Assembly: GCA_963518665.1 (NCBI GenBank)
Contig: CAUQKR010000032.1
Coordinates: 1 to 10,895 of the forward strand
Direction: 5' to 3'
DNA length: 10,895 nt
Origin: GN02-872 sp963518665
GTDB taxonomy: Bacteria > Patescibacteriota > Gracilibacteria > BD1-5 > UBA6164
This document shows, in pieces, positions 1 through 6,790 of the stretch; the first letter of the stretch is position 1; each line of letters starts with the position of its first letter. Position numbers and translations under genes: made by a program. The notes under the pieces were generated by a model, which saw only the letters and a list, made by a program, of their open reading frames with translations, had not been told where the DNA came from and searched no databases.

Positions 1-1
1 T

Positions 2-78
2 TGGCAAGGAGTGTAAGAATTGCACTTACGTCTCACGGGGTCGGAATCCGTGCACTCTTCTAATTAAGCTAACTCCTT
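2..78 (-). tRNA. tRNA with CCG anticodon, Arg or possibly Trp, divergent structure
   Basis: Read on the minus strand this folds as a tRNA. It has a perfect 7-bp acceptor stem (AAGGAGT with ACTCCTT), discriminator G73 and an encoded CCA (positions 2-4). The D arm is GCTT/GAGT with an 8-base loop, and the T arm is GTAAG/CTTAC with loop TGCAATT. The anticodon arm CACGG/CCGTG encloses nine bases, ATTCCGACC. The best reading is a sixth A-C pair around loop TTCCGAC, giving anticodon CCG (42-44). A UCC (Gly) reading is less likely, since it breaks the stem and Gly tRNAs normally have U73. C35, G36, A20 and G73 fit arginine identity, while A1-U72, G73 and the D-loop also resemble bacterial tRNA-Trp. 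Oddities are A instead of G at 18, G instead of U at 55, and the extended anticodon stem. That this is a tRNA is fairly secure; the amino acid is not. Confidence 0.82.
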
Positions 79-93
79 AAAATATGTATTTAT

Positions 94-121
94 ATATTAT
101 GAATTTTTTAAAAATTTGCAA
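94..121 (-). promoter_or_regulatory. Candidate promoter of the tRNA gene
   Basis: On the minus strand TTGCAA (116-121) is followed after 16 bases by TAATAT (94-99). This would start transcription roughly 8-10 bases before the tRNA 5' end. The match is moderate in very AT-rich sequence, so this is tentative. Confidence 0.35.
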
Positions 122-127
122 GTTTTC

Positions 128-156
128 TTGAAAAAAAATAAAAAATATAATAAAAT
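128..156 (+). promoter_or_regulatory. Candidate promoter of the 250-aa protein gene
   Basis: TTGAAA (128-133), a 17-base spacer and TAAAAT (151-156) form a sigma-70-like promoter about 28 bases before the start codon. An overlapping TATAAT at 146-151 could be an alternative -10. The spacing and shape match other candidate promoters in the window. Confidence 0.5.
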
Positions 157-183
157 TTATTTATTAACCCAAAAATATAAATT

Positions 184-936
184 ATGCAAACACAAGAAAT
201 AATAAAAATTTGAAAAGAAGTTATTTATATATCTTGATATTATAAAAATTATGAAAGTTCACAAAAATTAAAAATAGAAAATCATCTTTTAAAATATAAG
301 GAAAAACTGTATTGAAGTGAAAACCCTTATTCTAAAAGAATTACTATTTTTATAGATGATTTGCTTGATGATTTATCTAAAAATAGACCTTTAGAAATAG
401 ATAAAATTTTTGAGGATGATTTTGTTTGAAATTATTATGATACGATTTTACAAAAGAAAATTTATAATAACTTGATTGATTTTGAAGTTTATAGAAAGAT
501 TTTTGATGAATTAGAAAAAGATAAAAATTTTGAGGAATTTTATTTAAATTTTTCAAAAAATTTTAAAAAACTTGATACAAAAATTATAAGTAAAAATTTG
601 CTTATTTTTACAATTTTTGAAATAATTCCAGTAAAAAAATATTTAAATAGACTTTGGATTTTTAGAAAAAAATTAAATTTTTCAAGTACTTCAATTAAAA
701 ATTTAGAAAAAATTCTTTTAAGTTATAATAATTTTATTGAAAAGATATATAAAATTTGATTAAAAAATCTAAAAGAAAAAAATTTTTCTTATAAATATAT
801 AAAAATTGATAAAATTTGAGAAGAAAAAGATTTTGAATTAAAATTTAACTTATTTGATGCTTCAAGACAAAAATTTAGAACTTGAGATATTTTATTTGAA
901 TATAAAGAAGTTTTGAAAAATCTTTGTAAAAAATAA
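184..936 (+). CDS. Hypothetical protein, 250 aa, unknown function
   Basis: With TGA read as glycine this frame runs without a stop from ATG at 184 to TAA at 934-936. An in-frame TAA lies two codons upstream of the ATG, so no earlier start is possible. I do not recognise the protein. It is rich in Lys, Glu, Ile, Leu, Phe and Tyr, with no signal peptide and no clear membrane segment. It looks like a soluble, mainly helical, charged cytoplasmic protein. An acidic patch (IDDLLDD) lies near residue 60 and a hydrophobic stretch (NLLIFTIFEIIPV) near residues 138-150. It is a single gene with its own promoter and a terminator overlapping its stop, convergent with ruvC. That it is a real gene rests on the long open frame, codon use like its neighbours and the flanking signals. 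A lineage-specific protein is the most likely explanation. Confidence 0.8.
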
Positions 937-958
937 AACAAGATTAAAATCTTGTTTT
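935..958. terminator. Bidirectional terminator between the 250-aa gene and ruvC
   Basis: A perfect 10-bp inverted repeat (AAAACAAGAT / ATCTTGTTTT) around a TAAA loop is followed by a T-rich run on the plus strand and preceded by an A-rich run, so it can act both ways. It overlaps the TAA of the upstream gene, and the loop contains the ruvC stop codon (944-946). Confidence 0.8.
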
Positions 959-1426
959 ATTTTTATTTAAAAATCACATATAAGCCATTCAAACAGCATC
1001 TGCAGCATCATCATATTTTGGAGATTCTTCTAGTCAAAATAAAATTTGAATTGCTTTTTTTAGTTGAGTTTTGTTTGCCTTTCAGTTTCAAGTTATAGCT
1101 TTTTTAACTTGCAAAGGAGTATATTCTTCAATAATTAAATTATTTTTTATTGCTTCATACAAAACTACTCCTCTTGCTTGAGCTACATCAATTGCAGTTT
1201 TTACATTTGTTTGAAAAAAAAGTTTTTCTACAACTATTTTTTCTACATTATAAGTTTTTATTATTTCGTTTAAATCTTTTCAAATCTCAAGTAATTTTAA
1301 AGAAAGATCTATTTTTGGAGGAGTTGAAAAAATCCCAAAATCCAAAATTTTTATTTTATTGTTTTGTTCTTCAAGTAGGCAATATCAAACTGTTGTAGTT
1401 CCTGGATCTATTCATAAAATAATCAT
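944..1426 (-). CDS. ruvC: Holliday junction resolvase RuvC
   Basis: RuvC is the endonuclease that, with the RuvAB branch-migration motor, cuts Holliday junctions symmetrically during recombinational repair. The 160-aa product is of normal family length. It begins with the hallmark GIDPGTTTVGY (residues 5-15) containing catalytic D7. VEKLFF (66-71) supplies E67, followed by AQARGV (82-87). TPLQVKKAITGNGKANK (103-119) matches the conserved DNA-contacting region, and DDAADA (139-144) supplies D140 and D143, so all four metal-binding acids are present. Several conserved glycines (G5, both in TGNG) are encoded by TGA. The start is ATG at 1426. The last ten residues run past the usual family end into the terminator, ending at TAA in the hairpin loop. 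No ruvA or ruvB is adjacent. Confidence 0.95.
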
Positions 1427-1449
1427 TTTTTTATTTTTTAGAAAATATT

Positions 1450-1479
1450 TTTATAAAAAGTCAATAGTTTTATTGACAA
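1450..1479 (-). promoter_or_regulatory. Candidate ruvC promoter
   Basis: On the minus strand TTGTCA (1474-1479), an 18-base spacer and TATAAA (1450-1455) lie upstream of ruvC. An alternative minus-strand pair is TTGACT (1459-1464), 18 bases, TAAAAA (1435-1440). Either would overlap the plus-strand promoter of the 47-aa gene. Confidence 0.4.
1460..1477. repeat. Palindrome in the divergent promoter region
   Basis: GTCAATA (1460-1466) and TATTGAC (1471-1477) form a perfect 7-bp inverted repeat around GTTT. The right arm supplies most of the plus-strand TTGACA -35 box, and the left arm read in reverse gives TTGAC for the minus strand. It could be an operator or simply two back-to-back -35 elements. 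Confidence 0.6.
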
Positions 1480-1501
1480 TATTTAAAAATTATTGTAAAA
1501 T
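1473..1501 (+). promoter_or_regulatory. Strong sigma-70-type promoter of the 47-aa gene
   Basis: A consensus TTGACA (1473-1478) is followed by exactly 17 bases and TAAAAT (1496-1501). It is the best promoter match in the window. Transcription would begin near 1508, leaving a leader of about 45 bases before the ATG at 1553. Confidence 0.7.
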
Positions 1502-1552
1502 ATATTTGTGTTTTAATTTATCTTATTTTTTAAATGAATAACAAAATGAAAA

Positions 1553-1696
1553 ATGAAAAAATTAAATTTAAACAATCAAGTTCTAGATAAAATAGCAAAT
1601 TCTTTTAAAATAAACGAAAAAGAAAAATTATCTTTTTTGAGACATATTGCTTATTTGACAAAAAGTGAACAAAAAGAATTGGTTGAATTGTTATAA
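1553..1696 (+). CDS. Small uncharacterised protein, 47 aa
   Basis: ATG at 1553 opens a 47-codon frame ending TAA at 1694-1696. The product is charged and predicted helical: MKKLNLNNQVLDKIANSF begins it, and it closes with LTKSEQKELVELL. I recognise no family. It has no signal peptide, membrane segment or cysteine motif. Its regular hydrophobic spacing would suit a small helix-turn-helix or helical-hairpin fold, but this is inference. Support comes from its setting: it fills a transcription unit with the strongest promoter in the window and a hairpin terminator 15 bases after its stop, divergent from ruvC. It contains no TGA codon, so it gives no code signal of its own. A small RNA from the same promoter is the main alternative. 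Confidence 0.6.
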   Translation: MKKLNLNNQVLDKIANSFKINEKEKLSFLRHIAYLTKSEQKELVELL

Positions 1697-1711
1697 TAAA
1701 AAATAAGATTT

Positions 1712-1740
1712 AAAAGATTTTCCAAAAAGGGAAATCTTTT
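1712..1740. terminator. Bidirectional terminator between the 47-aa gene and the prepilin gene
   Basis: A 12-bp stem (AAAAGATTTTCC / GGGAAATCTTTT, one G-T pair) closes an A5 loop and is followed by a T-rich tract. The prepilin stop codon (TTA at 1740-1742 on the plus strand) starts at its right foot, so both convergent genes can share it. Confidence 0.8.
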
Positions 1741-2132
1741 TATTTTTCAAAAAAATTTATCAAATCATCTTTTAAAACTCAGGAATTTACGGAAATTTTC
1801 CATTTTTGATTTTCCGTTTCTATTTTTATTAGATAATCAATATTATCAATTTTTACAAATTTTTCATTGTCAGAAAAATTACAACTTTTTAAATCATCTC
1901 AAAAATCTAAAAATTTTGGTCCTGAAAAATTTTGTCATTTTGTACATTCATAGGAATTTTGCATAATAAAATTTTGACTCAAAAAATTATTTGAGTTTGT
2001 AATAATTTTATTATTTTCTCAAATGAGTTTATAAATTCCAAAAACTGTAAGACTTAAAATTCCAGTTGCTACGATTATTTCTATCATAGAAAAAGCATTT
2101 TTATTTTTTGTCATTTTATTGCATTTATTCAT
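1740..2132 (-). CDS. Type IV prepilin-like protein
   Basis: This 130-aa product has the class III signal of type IV pilins and pseudopilins: a short basic leader, then AFSMIEIIVATGILSLTVFG, about 20 hydrophobic residues with glutamate at mature position +5. Prepilin peptidase would cut between A13 and F14, leaving a membrane-anchored N-terminal helix and a soluble C-terminal domain of roughly 90 residues. That domain has two cysteines (in YECTKG and KSCNF) that could form a disulfide, and no recognised fold. Alanine rather than the usual glycine precedes the cleavage site. The start could instead be ATG at 2114, giving 124 aa with a 7-residue leader. The product is too short for most major pilins, so a minor pilin is plausible. 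It is divergent from pilT, which supports a pilus role. Confidence 0.85.
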
Positions 2133-2147
2133 AAAGTATGATAAAAT
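2119..2147 (+). promoter_or_regulatory. Candidate pilT promoter
   Basis: TTGCAT (2119-2124), 17 bases and TAAAAT (2142-2147) precede pilT, putting the start near 2154 and the leader at about 26 bases. The -35 box lies inside the 5' end of the divergent prepilin gene if that starts at 2132, or just upstream of it if it starts at 2114. Confidence 0.5.
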
Positions 2148-2179
2148 TTAAAAAAATTTAATACATTTTATTTAAAAAA

Positions 2180-3172
2180 ATGAAAATAGCAAAAATTTTG
2201 AAAGAATCAATTGAAAAATGAGCTTCTGATGTGATTTTGACTTCTTGAGTTTATCCTGTTTTAAAGCTAAATTGAAAAATAGTTTATTTGGAAGAATATG
2301 GAATTTATGAACCTGAAGAATTGAAACAAGAACTTTTTTCTACGATGAATGAAAAACAAAAACAAGAATTTTTAGAAAATTTTGAACTTGATTATTCTAT
2401 TTGAACAGCTACAAGATTTAGGGTAAATACTTTTTTTTCAAAAAATTGAGTTTGAGCAGTTTTTAGAAGTATAAAAAATAATTTACCAAGTTTTGAAGAA
2501 CTAAATTTACCAAAAAAACTTTTGGAATTTGCTTCAAGAAAAAATGGACTTTTACTTGTAACTGGTTGAGTTTGAAGCTGAAAATCAACTACTATGTCTG
2601 CTTTTTTGAATTATCTTATTCAAAATTATGATAGACATGTAATTACAGTTGAGGATCCTATAGAATATGTTTTTAAAAATGGAAAATCAGTTGTAGAACA
2701 AAGGGAAGTTTGAACAAATACAAAATCTTTTGAATCTGGTTTAAAATATGCTTTGAGACAAGCTTCTGATGTTATTATGATTTGAGAAATGAGAGATTTA
2801 GAAACTTTTAGATTAGCTTTGAGAGCAGCAGAAACTTGAAATCTAGTTATTGCTACAATGCATACTTCATGAGCTGCAAGTACAGTTTCTAGAATTATAG
2901 ATATGTTTCCAGGAGAAGAAAAAGATTATGTGAAAGCTCAACTTGCTTGAAGTTTACTTTGAGTTATTTGGCAACAACTTATTCCTATGAAAAATTCTGA
3001 CGGAAGAGTTTTATCAACAGAACTTCTGATAAATACAACTTGAATTTCAAATATGATTAGAAAATGAGATATACATCAAATTCCTTGAGCTTTGGAAACA
3101 GGTTGAAGAGAATGAATGTATACAATGGAAATGAATATGGCTAGACTAAGAGAAGTTTGACTTATAGACTAA
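2180..3172 (+). CDS. pilT: Type IV pilus retraction ATPase PilT
   Basis: PilT is the hexameric cytoplasmic ATPase that disassembles the type IV pilus, powering retraction and twitching motility. The 330-aa product is slightly shorter than the usual 345-370. The N-terminal domain carries GASDVILTSG (about 13-22), matching the family ASDLHL region. Walker A is GGVGSGKS (129-136), with three of its four glycines encoded by TGA. It is followed by the Asp box VEDPIEY, Walker B in SDVIMIGEMRDLET, the His box ATMHTSGAASTVSRIIDMFP and, near the end, NMIRKGDIHQIPG, the counterpart of the AIRxLIRE-type element that separates PilT from PilB. It ends GMYTMEMN...LREVGLID, as PilT does. The start is ATG after an A-run, without a Shine-Dalgarno site. 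No other pilus gene except the divergent prepilin is in the window. PilU is a less likely alternative. Confidence 0.94.
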
Positions 3173-3202
3173 AAAAGATAGATTTTTTTAATCTATCTTT
3201 TT
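3172..3202. terminator. Bidirectional terminator between pilT and folA
   Basis: A perfect 13-bp stem (AAAAAGATAGATT / AATCTATCTTTTT) around T5 begins on the last base of the pilT stop codon. The folA stop (TTA, 3188-3190) lies in its loop and right arm, so the last folA codons are part of the hairpin. Confidence 0.85.
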
Positions 3203-3739
3203 ATATTCCCAAAAACTAAAAATATTTCAATTTTCTTCATGTTCTTCAGAATATTTTTCTACTTTAAAATTTTCTGGAATTCAATCAAAAAAAACATCAC
3301 AATCAAAATCTCATTTTACTTTTGTAAGGTAAATTTTATCTACAAAATCTAAAAATTTTTCTCATACAAAATCATTGTAAAGGCTTGCTCATCAAATAAT
3401 AAAAATTTTTTCAATATTTTCTTTTGATTCAAGCTCAGAAAGACATTTTTCTAAAGAATTGAAATAAAGAATAAAATCATCTATTTCTGATCAAATACTA
3501 TTTTTTTTAATTGATTTTGTTATTATACAATTTATTCTATCGTGAAGAGGCCTGTATTTTTTAGGAATACTTTCCCAAGTTTTTCTTCACATTATAACTG
3601 CATTCATTTTTGCTAAATCTTCAGTCTCTGAAGTTATTTTTTTGAAATTTTTTAAATCATTTGGAATATTCCAAGCAAGAGAATTATTTTTTCAAAGTCA
3701 ATTTTTTTCATCAATTGCTAAAATTAAATTTACTTTCAT
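3188..3739 (-). CDS. folA: Dihydrofolate reductase
   Basis: DHFR reduces dihydrofolate to tetrahydrofolate with NADPH, replenishing the cofactor oxidised by thymidylate synthase encoded just upstream. The 183-aa product is a little longer than E. coli FolA (159). It starts VNLILAIDEKNGLGKNN with the Met20-loop region, then SLAWNIPNDLKNFKKIT, where W23 and D28 match the substrate-binding Trp and catalytic acid. NAVIMGRKTWESIP is the NADPH-binding signature, and IFIIGGASLYNDF is the second nucleotide-binding GG motif, with both glycines encoded by TGA. It ends with a typical C-terminal strand region. The ATG at 3739 follows the thyA stop by 26 bases, so the two are probably one transcript. The stop codon is inside the shared terminator. 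Confidence 0.95.
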
Positions 3740-3765
3740 AATTTTTTATTTAAAAAATATTTTTT

Positions 3766-4692
3766 TTAAACTGCAACAGGAGCTTTTATAGGTTCATAAC
3801 TTTCATAATTTTTTAGTTCAAAATCACTCCATTCTAGATTTTCTAAATCTTCCAAAGTTTTTACTTCTTTTAAAATATTTAATTCTGGTAATTTTAATGG
3901 CTTTCTTGATAATTGCAAATCTACTTGCTCAAAATGATTTTTGTAAATATGAGCATCTCACAAAGTATGGATAAAATTTCAAGGTTTTAATCAAGTTATT
4001 TTTGAAATCAAGATAAGTAAAGCTGAATAAGAAGCAATATTAAAAGGAACTCATAAAAACATATCAGCACTTCTTTGATAAAGTTGCAAATCTAGTTTTT
4101 TGTTTATTGTATCAACATTAAATTGAAAAAAACTATGACAAGGTGGAAGTAGCATTTTTTCTATTTCTACTGGATTCCAAGCCGAAACTATAATTCTTCT
4201 ATTTTCTGGATTATTTTTTATTTGAAAAATTGCATTTTTTAGTTGATCAATATTTTGTCAATTAAAATTTCTCCATTGTCTTCAATAAACTGGTCATAAA
4301 TCTCAATATTTTTTTACGAAGACATCATTTTCTGGTAAAAATTTAATTTTTTTTATAAAATTTTTTTTCTCTTCTAGCCATTTTATAGAATATTTTGGAA
4401 AAAATTTTTCTAGATTATTTTCTTTTAAATAATTTTGAAAAGGCCATTCATCCCAAATATGAACATCTCTATCAACTAAATATTTTATATTTGTTTCACC
4501 TCTAATAAGCCAAATTAGTTCAACAATTATTCATCTTAAAAAAGTTTTTTTAGTTGTTACAAGAGGAAATCAAAGAGATAAATCATATTTTGCTTGAAGT
4601 CAAAAAATACTTTTTGTTCAAGTTCATGTCCTATCATCTTTTTCTATTCAGTTTTCTCTGATTTCTCTTAATAATTTAAGATATTGTTTCAT
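3766..4692 (-). CDS. thyA: Thymidylate synthase ThyA
   Basis: ThyA methylates dUMP to dTMP using methylenetetrahydrofolate and yields dihydrofolate, the substrate of DHFR encoded next. The 308-aa product starts MKQYLKLLREI and shows DRTGTGT (the phosphate-binding loop), FPLVTTKKTFLRGI, ELIWLIRGETNIKYL, GPVYGRQWR, NRRIIVSAWNP, the active-site segment MLLPPCHSFFQF with C185, QRSADMFLGVPFNIASYSALL, GDAHIYKNH, and the classic C-terminus PIKAPVAV. It is longer than the 264-aa E. coli enzyme because of about 45 residues between WPFQNYL and YGDLGPVYG, a known variable region that is also long in Lactobacillus ThyA. This is the folate-dependent ThyA, not the flavin-dependent ThyX. It is first in the thyA-folA operon. 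Confidence 0.97.
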
Positions 4693-4720
4693 AAAAAAAA
4701 ATTATAAAGATAACATTTAT

Positions 4721-4748
4721 ATAATAATATTTTTTTGTAATTTTTCAA
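4721..4748 (-). promoter_or_regulatory. Candidate promoter of the thyA-folA operon
   Basis: On the minus strand TTGAAA (4743-4748), 16 bases and TATTAT (4721-4726) lie about 28 bases upstream of the thyA ATG. Together with the ftsH promoter this fills the 146-base divergent gap (4693-4838), in which I see no gene. Confidence 0.45.
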
Positions 4749-4774
4749 TTTTATTTTCTGTGAAAAATTTTTAC

Positions 4775-4802
4775 TTGCAAAAAATACTTTTTTGAATAAA
4801 AT
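4775..4802 (+). promoter_or_regulatory. Candidate ftsH promoter
   Basis: TTGCAA (4775-4780), 16 bases and TAAAAT (4797-4802) place the start near 4809, about 30 bases before the ftsH ATG. A second AT-rich -10-like TATAAA at 4820-4825 has no good -35 partner. Confidence 0.45.
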
Positions 4803-4838
4803 CTAAAGGCTTATTTTTATATAAATTATTAAAAAATA

Positions 4839-6722
4839 ATGGGAAAAAAGGAAAAAAATATTTGAGAAGAAAAAAACTGACAATTTAAAAAGAATAAAAA
4901 TAATTGATTAAAACCAATTTTTATTTTGATTATGATTGCTGTTTTAATAAGCCTAGTTTTTAATATCGTATCAAATTCTATAAAATTTAAAGACAATGTT
5001 GATGTTCCTATTTCAAAAATTCAACAAGATTATAAAACTTGAGCTTATAGTGAAATTTTGTTGAAATGAAATGATTTAATTGCTACTTTATCTTGAAAAA
5101 CAGTTGAAGAAAATTGAGTAAAAAGACAATTTAGAGATGTTTCAGTTGCTATTTGAGGAAAAACTTTTGAAGAACTTGGTTTATCTGGATGACCAGAAAC
5201 TACAAAAAAAAGATATGCAACAGTAGTTGAATATTGGTGAGAAATAATTCAAAATCTTTTATTTTTTGTTTTGATTATTTGAATAGCTTTATTAGTCCTT
5301 GGAAGAATGAATGGAATGGCAAATTCTGCTATGAATTTCTGAAAATCTAGAGCAAAACTTTATGATCCAACAAAAGATAAAATTTTGTTTAAAGATGTAG
5401 CTTGAGCTGATGAAGAAAAAGAAGAACTTCAAGAAGTAGTGCAATTTTTGAAAAATCCTAAAAAATTTAAAGATTTATGAGCTAAAATACCTAAATGAGT
5501 GCTTCTTGTAGGTCCTCCGTGAACTGGTAAAACTATGCTTGCCCGTGCTGTTGCTTGAGAAAGTTGAGTTCCTTTTTTGAGTATTTCAGGTTCAGAATTT
5601 GTAGAAATGTTTGTTTGAGTTTGAGCTTCAAGAGTAAGAGATTTATTTTGAAATGCAAAAAAAATATCTCCAGCAATTATTTTTATTGATGAAATAGATG
5701 CAATTGGTAAAAAAAGATGACCTGGAACTTGAGGTTGACATGACGAAAGAGAACAAACTCTAAATCAGATTTTGACTGAAATGGACTGATTTGACAATGA
5801 TACAAATATTATTGTAATGTGAGCTACAAATAGGGTAGATGTTCTTGATAAAGCTCTTTTAAGACCTGGAAGATTTGATAGAAAAATAACTGTAAACTTA
5901 CCAAATCTAAAAGATAGAGAAGAGATTTTAAAAATTCATGCAAAATCTAGAAAAATAGAAGAAAATATAAATTTCAAAGATTTAGCTTCAAAAACTGTTG
6001 GTTTTTCTGGTGCTGATTTATGAAATCTTATAAATGAATCTGCAATTATTGCAGCAAGATATGATGAGACTACAATTTCTACAAAAAGAATCGATGAAGC
6101 TTTTGAAAGACTTGTTATGTGACTTAGAAAAAAATCTCAAGTTATGAATGATCTTGAAAGAAAAATCACAAGTTATCATGAAGTTTGACATGCTTTAGTT
6201 GGTAAACTTTTACCAAATACTGATCCTGTTCATAAAGTTTCGATTGTTTCTAGAGGTTGAGCCCTTTGAGTAACTTGGTTCTTGCCAGAAAGAGATGAAC
6301 TTCTAGTTTCAAAAGCAAAATATTTGGATGAATTAGCTGTTTTATATTGATGAAGAGCTGCTGAAGAAATATTTTTTGGAAAAGAAAATATTACAACTTG
6401 AGCAAGTAATGATATAGAAAGAGCAACTGCAATAGCTAGACAAATGGTAACTAGATATTGAATGATTCCAGAAATTTGAGCTGAAAATTTTGAATGAGAA
6501 GTTGATAGATACAGCTGAGATTCAAAAAGGCCTTTTGTTTCTGAAGAAACTATAAAAAATATCGATTCAGTAGTAAAACAAATTTTGAAAGAAGCTTATG
6601 AAAAAGCTATAAAAATTATTACTGAAAATAAAGATTTGCATGATAAAATAGCAAAAGATTTACTTGAAAAAGAAGAAATAGATAAAGCTGAATTTGATGC
6701 TTACTTTGAAAAAGTTAGTTAA
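4839..6722 (+). CDS. ftsH: ATP-dependent zinc metalloprotease FtsH
   Basis: FtsH is a membrane-anchored AAA+ hexamer that extracts and degrades misfolded membrane proteins and short-lived regulators. The 627-aa product has the full architecture. There is a first membrane segment at about 27-46, a short extracytoplasmic domain and a second segment at about 137-158. In the AAA+ module, Walker A GPPGTGKT spans 225-232, the pore-loop region includes FVEMFVGVGASRVRDLF, and Walker B is IIFIDEID with D284 and E285. It continues with the GTGGGHDEREQTLNQ motif and RPGRFDR arginine fingers. The protease domain has HEVGH (447-451) with D525 as third zinc ligand. Conserved glycines throughout are TGA. 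The length is normal. The start is ATG in an A/T-rich context without a Shine-Dalgarno site. A hairpin terminator overlaps its stop, so linkage to the genes downstream is uncertain. Confidence 0.97.
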
Positions 6723-6738
6723 AAAAAACTAGCTTTTT
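6709..6738 (+). terminator. Rho-independent terminator of ftsH
   Basis: A 12-bp stem (AAAAAGTTAGTT / AACTAGCTTTTT, one G-T pair) with an A6 loop is followed by a T-rich tract. The left arm is the last ftsH codons and the first base of the stop codon. Read-through into the dedA-murD pair, 68 bases on, cannot be excluded. Confidence 0.7.
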
Positions 6739-6746
6739 TTATTTTT

Positions 6747-6761
6747 TTGAATATAATTCAA
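6747..6761. repeat. Short palindrome before the dedA-like gene
   Basis: TTGAAT and ATTCAA form a perfect 6-bp inverted repeat around ATA. A TATAAT (6752-6757) is embedded in it, with no convincing -35. It may be a promoter/operator for the dedA-murD pair or a chance feature of AT-rich sequence. Confidence 0.3.
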
Positions 6762-6790
6762 AAGATTTTATTTTTAATTTATTTTATTAG

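Noticed and set aside
42..46. UCC (glycine GGA) anticodon reading of the tRNA
   Set aside because: Placing UCC at 34-36 breaks two pairs of the anticodon stem, and G73 with A1-U72 does not suit a bacterial glycine tRNA.
84..167. 27-codon frame between the tRNA and the first protein gene
   Set aside because: It spans the candidate promoters, has a low-complexity Lys/Ile translation and no support.
472..759. 95-aa frame as an independent gene
   Set aside because: It is the in-frame piece of the 250-aa gene between two TGA codons, which are glycine here.
1150..1541. Plus-strand open frames opposite ruvC and its promoter
   Set aside because: They are antisense shadows. The minus strand encodes RuvC with all catalytic residues, and the shadow translations are low-complexity Leu/Phe strings.
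1534..1590. 18-aa upstream frame overlapping the 47-aa gene
   Set aside because: It is very short and Lys/Asn-rich with no signal. It could be a leader peptide but nothing in the sequence supports that.
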